From positions 64,001 to 128,000 of the forward strand of contig MU831569.1 of assembly GCA_029204225.1 (NCBI GenBank): a stretch of DNA of 64,000 nt, written 5' to 3'. The number at the start of each line of letters is the position of its first letter. Position 1 is the first letter of the stretch. The position numbers and the translations under genes are program-made. The stretch is from Diphasiastrum complanatum. Lineage: Eukaryota > Streptophyta > Lycopodiopsida > Lycopodiales > Lycopodiaceae. The notes below the pieces were generated by a model. The model worked only from the letters and a program-made list of their open reading frames with translations. It searched no databases and was not told where the DNA came from. Below are positions 35,601-46,904 of the stretch, in pieces.

Positions 35601-35909
35601 TGGTCCTCGTGGGAACCCATAAGGTTGCAAGTCAGCTGCCGCAAAAGATTAGTTATAAACATAATTCTTAATAGGGGGAACTCTGATTTAACATGATCTT
35701 GCCGTGGTATGATAATTGGCATATGCCATGTGTACCAGATACGGTCTGTGATAACCTGTCAAGACAGGGATCTGAGATTCGATTTCCTTGAAGAAGGACT
35801 CCGTCTACTGGTACCAAGTCTGCATCTCTGTAAGGTCTAACTTGCACAGCTGGATGTCGAGCTTGCTTGCTTCGGGATCATCTGAACTTGAACTGGGATT
35901 GGACGACAT
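32658..35909 (-). pseudogene. Element D unknown coding region (several segments)
   Basis: The first ATG is at 35909, just after the leader repeats (MSSNPSSSSDDPEASKLD). Segments then follow with lesions between them. 35805-35690 reads on past a TAG. 35630-35187 is a helical domain with ACAYLTICTQKPRMKVLRV and a LFHMMADSRLHAQILYDWAQ segment. 35028-34424 is Thr/Pro-rich and acidic. 34104-33553 has a coiled coil at its N-terminus (EAEKRNFESIVAKQEKLI) and then a Gly/Ser/Pro-rich tail. 33590-33198 is basic and charged. 33107-32658 ends in EYLGAP after one in-frame TAG. I recognise no family. The lesions make it a pseudogene here, but the original was probably a long two-domain protein with a disordered middle. 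Confidence 0.55.
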
Positions 35910-36025
35910 GGTGGGAAAATGGAAGAAGGAAGATTCTGGAAAGACTGGTTCAGTTGAGATGTGAGATAGTGGAAAGGGCGTCAGTTGAGATGTAAAGGGT
36001 TGGGCTCCGGTTGAGATGTGAAGTG

Positions 36026-36367
36026 TGTTAGAATAAGTAAGCCTGAGTTTCTCTCGCAGTTCATGACTTTCCGTGTTTGGTAGTGATTTTGAGTTTTTTA
36101 CTGTCCTTGTGATAGTATGCATGTGTGCCAATTTGACGGTACATGTAGTGTAAGTTGGGACACGCATCCCAAAACGGGGACCGAACTGCTATGCAGCGGT
36201 ACCCCACAAAAATTAGACTGTGTATATATATCTTTCAGTCTCTTTTGTAAATATAGTTCAGAAGTGTTCTCTTGGGTTTGTGTGTGTGAACTCTCTTTAC
36301 TGTTTATCTGATTGATGTCAGATTGCTTGCAAATTAGCTAACTATATTGCCAATAAGATCCTTGACA
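36026..36367 (+). repeat. Element C 5' LTR
   Basis: TGTTAGAATAAG start and CTTGACA end, with a TATATATAT box near 36222. The primer site follows directly. Confidence 0.93.
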
Positions 36368-36380
36368 TGGTATCAGAGCC
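36368..36380 (+). promoter_or_regulatory. Element C primer-binding site
   Basis: TGGTATCAGAGCC, the initiator-Met tRNA complement of copia elements. Confidence 0.93.
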
Positions 36381-37529
36381 TGGGAGTGGTGCAGTTTGTT
36401 GTTAGCTAGAAGCCGAATTTTTGGAAAAATTTAAAGAACCGTTTATGGTTAGTCAAGCAAGCAATCGTTTGAAGGTGCAGTTGAATTCAAGGCTTCAGAA
36501 TAAGCTATTGGCTTGATCCAGGAGAAAAACTGAAAATTGCTAAATTTTCAAGTTGATTGGAGCAAACAGAGAGTTGCTGAGAAGCATAGCTTGTTTGCAT
36601 TCAATTGTGAATCCGAAAATCTCAAGAGAGTTTTTGCAGTAGGGCGACTTCAGTGGTGTAGGAGACTGCAAGAAAAATCTTAAAAAAGGGTTGAGTAAAT
36701 CTCAAGAAAGCTCCATCCTTTCTACAGCTAGGATTTTTATGCACAAAACCGTGGATCTTTCTCCACACAGACTATGGTTCAGTGTTGTGAATGCATGGAG
36801 AGGGGCGCCCTAGCAGGTTGAATGTGCCCACAAATGGCCGTGAGCAGCCGTGGAGTAATCTGAGCACTGAATCAGTTGGTAGGGAGGTGTGGAGAAAGAA
36901 AGTTGGTGGCAGCCATAGCTGGCCAGGTGAGGAGAAGTAGCCGTGAAGAGAGAAGGTCGTGGAGGAGAACTCACGCGCAGCAAGCAGGAGGATAAATTAG
37001 TGTAATTAAGTCTGTCGCGGCTTCAGGAGTGTTGTTGGGCGCATAGGAGAAAGATCGACTGATAAGATCAATCTCCACAAGTTTGACGGATAAGATCAAT
37101 TTGATTTGGGCCACAAAATGAAAACCCATCGTTGGATATGGGTGAAGTGGACCCTGAAAAGGTTTGAAATGCAAAATGGCCTTTAATTTCATTAAAAATT
37201 TTCAAGTTGAAAGGGACCCTGAAGTTCAAATTAGTTTGAAAAAGGGATTTGCTTCAAAGTGAAGAAACAGAGTGTTTTCTTCAAGAGCCTTTAACTTTTG
37301 GTCTAAAGCTCCATTTAAGGCCGTCCAAAAGCCAAAATCCTCCAAATTAAGGGCAAAAAAAGACTGTACCCTGCAAGTACGGTACTTGAAAACAAAGGGA
37401 TTGTCATGGAGAAAGTGTTCTGAGTGCGCCAAAAGTCTTTTCACCATTCCAGTGGGCAAGTAGTTGGGAGTTGGTGATGAAGGGCATTTCGGAGGATGAC
37501 ACCGATTTGGCTTTCGATTTGGCAACAAT
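36381..37529 (+). other. Element C leader and gag-deletion zone
   Basis: About 1.15 kb without gag motifs or zinc knuckle. The usual copia gag (about 900 bp) and the DSGA protease motif are missing, so the leader runs almost straight into the post-active-site part of protease. Confidence 0.65.
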
Positions 37530-40500
37530 ATGGAGCTTACTGATGATGGAGATAGAGTTGTGCAGGTGACCGACGATGAGTGGCAAATTCATGGAGTTGG
37601 TGCAGTGCCTATTCAATTTCCTGATGGACATGTGAAGGTAATTGAAAATGTGTTGTATGTTCCTAGCCTTCAGAAGAGTCTTTTATCTATTGGTACAATG
37701 ACAGATCATAAGTTGAAGGTGGAGTTCAACGACAAGAAATGCCAGATCAAGGATGTGAAATGGGGTTTCAAAGTAATTGTTGATGGCTTTAGGGATAAAA
37801 CTTGTGGTTTGTACAAGTTAAATGTTGTTGTTATGAAGTGCAATGCATTAGCATCTACATCTATATCACAAAGTGATTTATGGCATAGACATATGGGGCA
37901 TTTGAACTTCAAAAGCTTGAGGCTACTTCGTAAGCTCAAGATGGTAACAGGCCTACCTAGTTTGGATGATAAGGAAGAGTCCATTTGCAAAGAGTGCGTG
38001 CTAGGAAAGTTACACAAGAAGAAGTTCAACAAAGAAGGAGCAACAAGGGCAAAACGAGTGCTTGAGTTGATACACTCTAACCTATGTGGGCCAATGAAGG
38101 TAATGTCTGTTGGTAAAGCATTTTATTTGCTAACCTTCATTGATGATTACTCACGGAAGACCTGGATCTACACCGTTAAACAAAAGTCTGACACATTTGG
38201 ATGCTTCAAAAGCTTCAAAGCATTGGTTGAAAATCAGTCAGGTGCTAAGATCAAGGTTCTCAGGGTAGATCATGGTGGTGAGTATCGTTCCACAGATTTT
38301 ATTGACTTTTGTAAGGAACATGGCATTAAACAGGAGTTTGTGTAAGTTGATACACCTCAACAAAACGGGGTAGCTGAAAGAAAGAATCGTACCATTGTCG
38401 AAGCAGCTAGGGCAATGATGACACACATGGGAGTTACTGATTCTTTATGGGGAGAAGCTGTCAAAACTATTGTGTTCTTACAAAATAGAAGCCCTACAGT
38501 TGTAGTACATAATCGCACACCCGAGGAGGCATTCACTGGTAAGAAGCCTAAGATGGATGGGTTGCGAGTATTTGGATGCCGAGTATATGTTCACATACTT
38601 AAAAGCGAGAGAGCCAAAATGCAGGTAAAGGCCTTGAAGTGCATCTTTACAGGATATGATGAACAAACCAAGGGATATAGATGTTATGATCCAAAAGGGC
38701 TACGTGTGCACATAAGCCGTGATGTCTTATTTGATGAAATCCATAGATTTGGGGATGAAGAAAAGAACAATGATGAGCTATGCAGGCTTCTCAAAGAGGA
38801 TGAAGTAGTTCTACCATCACAGGAAGATCATCATGATGATGATGAGGCACGTGGTACTCCTCCTACCATAGAGACGAGATGGAGAGTGAGAAACAAATCC
38901 GTTGGATCGGAAAAGACTGAGGTAGCAGGTGATAAAAGGAAGAAGCAAGATGCACCATGGGATTCCTATTCACCTCATAGTGGATCACCTCAACGTAAGT
39001 TACCCAAATGGTATACTAAGCTCATGAGTGACAAGGAAGGGGAAATTGCCGAGCTTAGCAAGGAGGGAGAGTGGCGGCATTCCACACGAGAGAGGAAGGA
39101 ACCTGACAAGTTTCAGGTAAATCTTGCACTTATGAGTGACAATATTTCATCTATTGAACCCTCTTGCTTTGAGGAGGCCAAAAATCAAAAAATATGACAA
39201 AAAGCAATGCAGTAGGAGATTGATTCCATTAAACACCATAACACATGGGAGATAGTGGATCTTCCAAAGGGCAAAAGACCCATTGGCAACAAATGGGTAT
39301 ACAAGGCAAAGTACAATGCCAATGGAACTATTGCAAAGCACAAAGCAAGGCTTGTAGTGAAGGGCTATGTGCAAAGTAAAGGTATTGACTACAAAGAGAC
39401 CTTCGCTCCTGTGGCCAAGTGGAATACACTTCGCATGGTGATTGCTTTGGCAGCACTATTTGGATGGAATCTACATCAGATGGACGTAAAGTCCGCATTT
39501 CTGAATGATAAACTTGAAGAAGAAGTGTACATGGAGCAACCTAGTGGCTTTGAGATACATGGCATGGAAGACAAAGTGTGCAAACTGAAGAAAGCCTTGT
39601 ACGGATTGGAACAAGCACCACGTGCTTGGTATAGCCACTTTGATGAGCATCTCCTTTCTAGAGGTTTGATGCGCACTTCTTCAGATTTCAATCTTTACTA
39701 TTTTGCTCGTGACTCTAGTATCACACTGATTGTGCTGTACGTAGACGACCTCATAATCACAGGAAATGATGACGAGTTGATTAGTGCAATCAAGAAAGAT
39801 TTATCTTCTAGTTTTGATATGACTGATCTTGGCTTGATGCACTATTGTTTGGGAGTGGAAGTATGGCAAGGTTGCAATAGCATCGCAGTAACACAAACAA
39901 AGTATGTAAATAAAATTTTGAAGCAGTTCAAAATGTGCGACAGCAAGACAGTATCCACACCTGTGGAGGTTGGTAAGAAACTATCTAATCAGGATGACAG
40001 TGTACTAGTTGATGCCACTTTATTTCGTCAATTAGTTGGTTCATTAATTTATCTCACAACTACTTGTCCTGACATAAGTTATGTTGTAAGCGTTGTAAGA
40101 CAATTCATGGCTACTCCTAGAGAAATTCATTGGAAAGTAGCAAAGAGAATTCTTCGTTATGTGAAGGGCACGATAACCCATGGATTGTTATATGAGAGGC
40201 AGCATACTTTACCAGTTTTACAGGGCTTTGTTGATTCAGATTGGGCAAGCTATATTGATAACAGGAGATCTACCACAGGTTATATATTTCATGTAGATAA
40301 TGGTGTATTTTCTTGGTCAAGCAAGAAACAAGACATAGTTGCTCTTTCTACTATAGAAGCAGAATACAAAGCACTATGTTCAGCTACGCAAGAAGCAGTT
40401 TGGCTAAGAAGAATGTTAGAAGACATTGGAATTCTGCAGCATAGGCCTACTGTGATCAGATGTGACAGTCAAAGTGCCATGCAACTAGCTAAAAATTCTG

Positions 40501-40688
40501 TATTTCATGCACGCACGAAACATATAGAAATTAAGTATCATTTCATTATAGAGAAGTTGTTATCTAATGAAATAGACATAGTGCATTGTAACACAGAGAA
40601 TCAGTTAGTTGATATATTCACTAAACCTTTAAGTATAGATAAGTTTGAGTTTTTTAGAGAAAAGCTCTTTGTAAGAAAGATAAACTAG
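37530..40688 (+). pseudogene. Element C pol: integrase, RT and RNase H with three stops
   Basis: One nearly continuous frame. It holds the protease tail ([18 protein letters not shown] type), the integrase finger (H-H with CKECVLGK), the integrase core, and RT with QMDVKSAFLNDKLEEEVYM, LYGLEQAPRAWY and YVDD at 39738-39749. RNase H follows (FVDSDWAS, SSKKQDIVALSTIEAEY, FHARTKHIEIKYHF, DIFTKPL). Stops lie at 38343-38345, 39195-39197 and 39213-39215. The first integrase catalytic Asp is changed to Asn (HSNLCGPM, codon 38079-38081), while the other D and E remain ([16 protein letters not shown]). This is the only nearly complete copia RT in the window. It is not able to make a full protein as it stands. 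Confidence 0.9.
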
Positions 40689-40702
40689 GGCTTAAGGGAG
40701 AG
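40689..40702 (+). promoter_or_regulatory. Element C polypurine tract
   Basis: GGCTTAAGGGAGAG directly before the 3' LTR. Confidence 0.85.
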
Positions 40703-41052
40703 TGTTAAAATAAGTAAGCCCGAGGTTCTCTCACAGTTCATGACTTTCCCTGTTCGGCAGTGATTTCGAGTTTTTTACTGTCCTTGTGATAGTATGCATG
40801 TGTGTCAGTTTGACGGTACACGTAGTGTAAGTTGGGACACACGTCCCGAAATGGGGACCGAACTGTTATGCAACGGTACCCCACAAAAATTAGACTGTGT
40901 GTATATATATATATATATCTCAGTCTCTTTTGTAAATATAGTTCAGAAGTGTTCTCTTGGGTTTGTGTGTGTGAACTCTCTTTACTGTTTATCAAATTGA
41001 TGTTAGATTGCTTGCAAATTGGCTAACTATACTGCCAGTAAGATCCTTGACA
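40703..41052 (+). repeat. Element C 3' LTR
   Basis: Matches the 5' LTR, with an extended TA run near 40902-40918. Followed by the AAGTG duplication. Confidence 0.93.
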
Positions 41053-41057
41053 AAGTG

Positions 41058-41721
41058 GAGGACTTTGGTTGAGTTTGGAAGGAGGGGGCTCCGGTTGAGA
41101 TGGGAAGTGGAGGACTTCGGTGGAAGGAGGGAGCTCCGGTTGAGATGGAAAGTGGCGGTGCTGAATGGTTCAGAAAGTGTGTGGGGAGTGATGTATGAAA
41201 GTGAGATATGTGGAAGATGGTTGTGTTGGATAGAGCGGTGTGGGTGGTATGCGAAAGAGGATGGTGTAAAGGAGGGTGAACAGAGTGAGGTCGAGTTAAG
41301 AAAGATAGGGAGTGGAATAGGAGCAAGTGGAGGTGTTTGTCAATGGTTGTAATGTTATGGATGTGGATTTGTGAGGAATGAAGCGGGTTGAAGGTATATG
41401 GTTTGTGATAGTGATTTTTTGGTTGCAAGGGAGATGGGACGTGCCAGTTCATGAAATTAGAATGTAGGTCCTCCGGTGTGGATTTGACAAAACTGATTTG
41501 GTCGAGATCTGAAGGAAGGCTCCGGTCGATATCTGATGAATTGCTCCGGTCGAGATCTGACAAAACTGCTTCAGTTGAGATCTGAAGGAAGGCTCCAGTC
41601 GAGATCTGAAAAACTGCTCCGGTCGAGATCTGACAGAACTGCTCCGGTTGAGATCTGAAGAACTGCTCCGATCGAGATCTGACAAAATTGCTCCGGTTGA
41701 GATCTAAATAACTGCTCCGGT
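41058..41721 (-). repeat. Element D leader: 25-bp tandem repeats
   Basis: Degenerate units of about 25 bp containing CTCCGGT(T/C)GAGATCTGA on the plus strand, best ordered from 41500 to 41720. They are the complement of the CTCAACCGGAGCACT units in element E. Open frames on the minus strand (SDLDRSSSSDLNRSS type) simply read the repeat. Confidence 0.85.
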
Positions 41722-41796
41722 CAAGAATACATCTACTTCATCCTCCTCCTCCTCCTTGCAAAGGAGGAGGAGGAGGATGAAGTAGATGTATTCTTG
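41722..41796. repeat. Perfect 36-bp palindrome with 3-nt loop
   Basis: Arms at 41722-41757 and 41761-41796 are exact reverse complements around GCA. The right arm is continuous with copia fragment F coding sequence (Lys then a Glu/Asp run), so the left arm is an inverted copy of F laid down at the junction with element D. Confidence 0.97.
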
Positions 41797-42700
41797 ATGA
41801 CATCTACATCCTTACCAACAAGCAATAGCAATTCAAAAGACAATTAGTGGATCGACAGTGGGGCTAGCTCCCACATGTCTTGTGAAAAAAACTTTTTCTC
41901 AACCTTACACTCTTTCAATGATGCTAAAAAGTTTGTCTTTGCTGCAAATGATGAAGAGTGTAGGATAGATGGTGTTGGCACCATCTCTTTGTGTCTAGAA
42001 TCCTGAAAATGCATGGATCTAGAAAATGTCCTTTATGTACCATCAATCACCAAGAATATGCTTGGTGTTGCTCTACTCTTAGAAAGTGGTTTGGATGTCC
42101 ACTTTAAGCATGGTGCCGAAAAATTCCATGACATTACATAGCGACAGTCAGAGTTGCATTCAGCTAGCAAAGAATCCAGTGTTCCATGCGAGAACTAAAC
42201 ACATTGAGATTCAGTATCACTTTATACGTGAGAGGCTACTGAGTCGTGAAATTCATGTTGTTCATTGTAGCACAGAAGAACAACTAGCTGATATTTTCAC
42301 TAAGCCACTTGTTGGAGAAAAGTTTGATAAGTTTAGATCAAAGCTTTCTGTACTTAAAGTTTGTTGACTTTAAAGCTATGTATATGACTGTATAAAAAGT
42401 AGACTCTACTTTAAGGGAGAGAGTTAGAATTAAAGCATAATAACTGTGCTACTATATTGTGGGTCCTATCAGTTGATAAGGATCAGTTGGTCTCGCCACG
42501 AGGCAAGTCGACGGGACACGCATCCCACCAACGGCAACCTGGGTCATGCATGGGTTGCCTGAGTGAACAACTATATGTACAATGTAATTTTATTTTGAGA
42601 AATACAGTTGCTATGTAAGCTTGCTGTAGAGAGAGTTTTCTGTTTGTGTTACTGTATAGCATGATCCGTGTTCCTGTTCGAAGCTTCTAAGTCTGTCTCA
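41761..42700 (+). mobile_element. Copia fragment F: protease piece, RNase H end and 3' LTR
   Basis: It reads an acidic gag tail, protease WIDSGASSHMSCEKNFF and FAANDEECRIDGVGTISL with a stop, then [16 protein letters not shown]. It next jumps to HSDSQSCIQLAKNPVFHART and HIEIQYHFIRERLLSREI of RNase H, ending with DIFTKPL and KVC. A purine run TTTAAGGGAGAGA at about 42410-42422 precedes an LTR-like region to about 42700, which shares GGGACACGCATCCCA with the element C LTR. Integrase and RT are deleted. Confidence 0.8.
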
Positions 42701-43455
42701 AAGTTTGAGAGTTCCAAGGGAGTCCTCAATGACAATGGCTGAGTCATCAAATTGCATGCAAGCTGTCCATTCAAGTGTGCATCTTGCAAGGGTGGTGAGC
42801 ATTGGAGAGTCTACTATCTTTGAATATTTTTTGGAAAGTATTAGTAGACATGAGGTGATTTGTTTCTTACCTTTAAGATTGTCCTATTTCAATAATAGGA
42901 ATAATGGTAGTGTTTTGCTCTTCAAGTAGAGATTGTAGAATCTACTTGTTTTCCACCAAAGAATTTGTCAATGGTGGAAATGTGATCTTTCAAGAGTGGA
43001 AGATTTGTAAACTTGAAGAAGCACCTTTGGATCAACACCTTATACAATTCATTGATGTTTTGGAGTCAAGTCAAGTGGAGGATCAAGCCCCGAGGACTCC
43101 AAGAAGAACCTTGAGTGTCAAGATGGAGCCATCTAGGCTCAATCATATGCATCAAGCAAGGCAAGGTGTCTTTGGCAACATTATGTATGCACTTAATAGT
43201 TTAATTGATGTATCTTCAAGTGCACAAAATGCCTTGGAATCCATGGCTTGGCATGATGTATAGTTTTTGAAGTGTGCTACATGTATATAGACACATTTGT
43301 GGAACATCTTGTAAGGGATCCTTTAAGAGGTGGAAGATCCTTCATGGACATCATTCTCTATTGGAGTCTCAAAAGTTCCTTGTTTGTAGCTGGATTTTTT
43401 AGATACTTCTAAAAGCATTCATTCATCTAGCAAGAGAGCTAAATTTGAGGAGGAG
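42701..43455 (+). pseudogene. Decayed copia linker and RT/RNase H scraps (J)
   Basis: A 119-codon frame from 42904 has a copia linker flavour (KEFVNGGNVIFQE, then an acidic stretch with TPRRTLSVKMEPSRL). Further on, GRSFMDIILYWSLKSS resembles the ITLYRSLIGSL segment of element B. It ends at a purine-rich TTTGAGGAGGAG before a TGTAAAGAA that could begin an LTR. Confidence 0.6.
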
Positions 43456-44059
43456 TGTAAAGAAATGCCAAAACTTGGCAAATCTAGCTTAATCAAAAAC
43501 CATGAAGAATAGTGTAAATTTTGTACATAATTGGGTTCCACACATGTATGGCCAAAATGCCACATGGCAATCCACTCCTAATGTAGGTTAGGTCAAGTCA
43601 AGAGAGTTGGTCATGTCTATTTGGTGGTCATCCCTACTTTATAAGACCTACACCTAAGTTTAAGATAAAAATTTGACCAACTAGCTACCTACCAAGCATA
43701 ACTCTAGGATCTAGGCTAGGGTTTCATTTTAGGGCAAGAAGAGTGAGTTAACTTCCTTATTACATGCTGGAAATCCACCCAACTTCACAAAAGAAGTCGA
43801 ATTTGCTATGTATTCCAAGCTCCCATAGTGAGAAGATAGAGACTTTTTGGAGCTCATTGGCAATCTCAAGCTAGTTCACGAGCTTAATTTATCTCTCGCT
43901 TGTGCACATCATGCTATTTTTTTTTTGTGGAGATAATAAGTTGATGTCAAAACCTAAGAACTCAATTGGAGACTATAAAATGAATTATGCACTATATTAG
44001 TGGCACACTTTATCTTGGATTGTAGCATGAAATATATAATGCTTCTATACTTATGATTT
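43456..44059 (+). repeat. Possible copia 3' LTR remnant
   Basis: It starts TGTAAAGAAATGCC after the purine tract and contains a CTTTATAAGACC TATA-like box near 43641. No partner LTR was found in the window, so its end is not defined. Confidence 0.4.
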
Positions 44060-44486
44060 TATTTATTATCTATTTTAGTTTTATGCCGATTGGATAAGAA
44101 ATATTGATAATTGAAGATCCATAACAAGGTATACATTTAGTTTGGGCACTGCAACAATAGCTTTGAGCAATAAGAAACAATCAATAGTTTTTTTATCATC
44201 TATGGAAGTAGAATATCAATCACTTAGTAATGTAGTGTAGGAAGCATTATGGTTGAAATGTTTATTTGCAATTTTTTAACCACCACAAAATTGAAGTTAT
44301 ATTCATCTAGCTAGGCATTCAGTACTTCACATTAGAACAATGCATATAGAAGTCCATCATCATGTTGTTTGAGAAAAATCAAAGGTTATATATAGTGTTG
44401 TGCAAGTTTGAGGATCAATTTTTAGATACTTTCACAAAATCTCTAGATAGATATAAAATTAAAAATTTTGAACCTTTAGTGTGTAG

Positions 44487-44489
<3 letters not shown>
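44060..44489 (+). pseudogene. Decayed copia RNase H fragment
   Basis: ADWIRNIDN, RSITRYTFSLG, KKQSIVFLSSMEVEYQSL and HIEVHHHVV match copia RNase H with several stops. It runs into a GA microsatellite at the place where a polypurine tract would lie. Confidence 0.75.

Positions 44490-44564
<75 letters not shown>
44490..44564. repeat. (GA)37 microsatellite
   Basis: 75 bp of pure GA dinucleotide, immediately after the copia RNase H remnant. Confidence 0.98.
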
Positions 44565-44567
<3 letters not shown>

Positions 44568-46126
44568 ACAATGGATAATTTTCAATCTTATCTCTCCAAA
44601 CCAATGGACTTGTAGATTAGTTAATAGCCAGATTAGTCAAAGCCTTCTATTTAGCCTTCTCATTTGCATATGCTTTTGCTTTGGTTAGTTGTGTTTTTGA
44701 AATGCTTTTGACAAGTATCAACATCTTGACCAAGAGCTCTTACTTATGAACCAATATTGTTTTGTAGCACCATAGCAATATCAGATGTGATATCACCATC
44801 ATGTAGCCATCATAAAAAAAATTTTTTTTCTGATATTAGTCACACCAAAGTGCAATGAAATCCACAAAAATTTGATTGAAATTCTTGTGGAATTAATGAA
44901 TATGGAAGACCTCACTCTTCACTCCAAAAGAAAAAGATAGATGTATTGCCTCCAATTTATCACTAAGCCATTTCTGCCAAGTACGTAAGAATAATTGTAA
45001 AAAAATATGCCAAAGTCTAAAAGTAATTTCAGAGGATTGAACACAACATCTAAGACTAGGTCTTGTAATGGTTAGCCAAATAAGCCATCCTATTAACTTT
45101 CTATAGAGATTAATGTCAAGGCTCTTCCATCACCTCTTCAAGTTAGCTTTACATTTGATTCCATAAATGTACAGATAGATTTGCAATTATCCCTTTGAAA
45201 TCTTAGTTAGCATACTTTTCTTGACTTATTAAAGTAGTTTCTTAAGTCTTACTCACTTCTATTCGTAAGATATAGTATAGCAAACCAAGGTCTTGAACTT
45301 CAAACTCATCTCCAAGTGCTATTCTGATGTCTACTATATCTTGCTTACTACTACCACTCAAAATGATATTGAAACCTTGAAGTCTAAGATTATCCTTTTC
45401 CAAAAGCTTTTATAATCAATATTTGATCGTTCTTTTATGCACCTCTTAATGAAGGATGCATCATACCCATTGAAATTTAAATTCATGGTATCCAAAGGCC
45501 TTCCAAATAATTTTTAATTACAAACGAAAACAAACTTGATTGTGCTATGTCGTCTCCGATTGTGAGCAGCCATCATGTCATAACAAAGCTAGAAGAAAAT
45601 GAGAACAATAGAGTGACTAATCATGAAGAATAATGCACAACAAAAGTCAATTATCTGTACTTTTTGTACAGGTCAACTTTAACTATGGTTAATGAAAGAT
45701 AAACCCTTGTTTGCCATGAGCAATCAGACTCGAGTAGTCCAAGTATCATTGTAGGAAGTGAAAAAAGTCCAATCACATGTTTGCTCAGCATGACTATTAA
45801 AATTTCCAAAAATGTCTAGGTAACTAAATTTTTTTAGTCCAACACGCTTACAATATTGCCAAAATGTAAAATATAAGAAGGCCATGTGGATGTTGGCTAG
45901 ACTTCCCCTGATGTGGCAATCATTGCAAAGCCCAAGGGTGGTGGAGCCATTGGCAGCTATGCCTTACGTTGGTTAATGTACAACACAACATCTTTGAAAA
46001 GGGTAAGCAATGCTTTCCAAAAAAAGTTAATGACATAAAGAGAGAAATTTAATCAAGACGTGTTTCTTTGAATGTCGAAGGTCCAATTTAATAGATGCTC
46101 AATGTTTTTGTCATGTTTGTACTATC
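44565..46126. other. Intergenic DNA
   Basis: No recognised gene or element. AT-rich, no long frame. Confidence 0.4.
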
Positions 46127-46243
46127 ATGCATTAAGAGGATGAGAAATTAGCTGCAACCACATGTATGAGAAATATCTCATATATGCATTAAGAGGATGA
46201 GAGAGAAATTAGCTACAACCACAAGTATGAGAAATATCTCATA
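46127..46243. repeat. Tandem duplication, about 57-60 bp
   Basis: ATGCATTAAGAGGATGAGA...AAATATCTCATA occurs twice in direct succession (46127-46183, 46184-46243); the second copy has a short GAGA insertion. Confidence 0.85.
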
Positions 46244-46850
46244 TTGATCATGACGGGATCTAAATTTACGAGTACTATGTCCATTTGACTTTATGCTACT
46301 TTAACAAAAACAATCAAGACAAATTACATGTAAAAGAGACAGTTGAGTATGAATCAGCTATGTTTTTGATGTAGTACTGCCAGAATGGTTAGCCTGCCAA
46401 GGCCCAAGGGATGTGGAGTTTGTAACTCACAAAATCCTTCAAGAACTCCTTAAGCGAAAAACATATTCAAGGAATTATTTTAACAGACTATGAACCCAGA
46501 CTTCATTTTCAAAACTCATCCGGATCAGTACATGCAAGCACTGACACTTCTGTGCATTCAGCAGTGAGTGACACATCTGTAGTTGAAGTGCCCCAATGAT
46601 CGCCATTCATTTAAAAAATAGAAACACAATGCACATTGACAGAGGGGCTGCTTCTAAAATGCCAGGCCTGAAGGGCCTAAAGTGATCCAGTTACTAGTAC
46701 AGTAATGGATACTTTGTGCATATTCTGCCCATTTTTGGACAAATTTAAAAGCAGAATATGCATCTGTTTTAAAAAAAAAAAATTGCTGCCCATTCCAGCC
46801 TGCGGTCAGGCGCAGGCCTGCCACATGGCAGCGTCAGAGTGGGCAGAAAA
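46244..46850. other. Intergenic DNA
   Basis: No recognised gene; a short palindrome CATTATGTTTCATAATG lies just to the right at 46863-46879. Confidence 0.4.
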
Positions 46851-46904
46851 AGTCAAACTGCTCATTATGTTTCATAATGAGCATGTAAAAATTTTCAAAG
46901 TATC

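Larger units (their letters stand above)
36021..41057 (+). mobile_element. Element C: Ty1/copia insertion nested in element D
   Basis: LTRs (342 and 350 bp, both TGTTA(G/A)AATAAG...TTGACA) are flanked by a perfect AAGTG target duplication at 36021-36025 and 41053-41057. The size difference is mainly a TA-dinucleotide expansion in the 3' copy. The interior has primer site, leader, a partial protease, integrase, RT, RNase H and polypurine tract; gag and the protease active site are deleted. It split the 25-bp-repeat leader of element D. Confidence 0.95.
31281..41721 (-). mobile_element. Element D: gypsy-family LTR element with foreign coding content, 5' truncated
   Basis: Read on the minus strand, a leader of 25-bp repeats (41721 to 41053) continues across the copia insertion C (36026-41052) at 36020-35930. 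Coding segments then run from 35909 to 32658, followed by a spacer and a 3' LTR of the element E family. E has gag after the same kind of leader; D instead carries frames with no gag, protease, integrase or RT motif. It looks like a non-autonomous derivative, comparable to LARD-type or transduplicating LTR elements. The 5' LTR is lost at a palindromic junction. Confidence 0.65.

Noticed and set aside
41027-41685. A real repeat protein on the minus strand of the D leader
   Set aside because: The 25-bp period is not a multiple of three, so each frame only reads the array in 75-bp cycles. Stops interrupt it and the same array in E lies before gag as untranslated leader.
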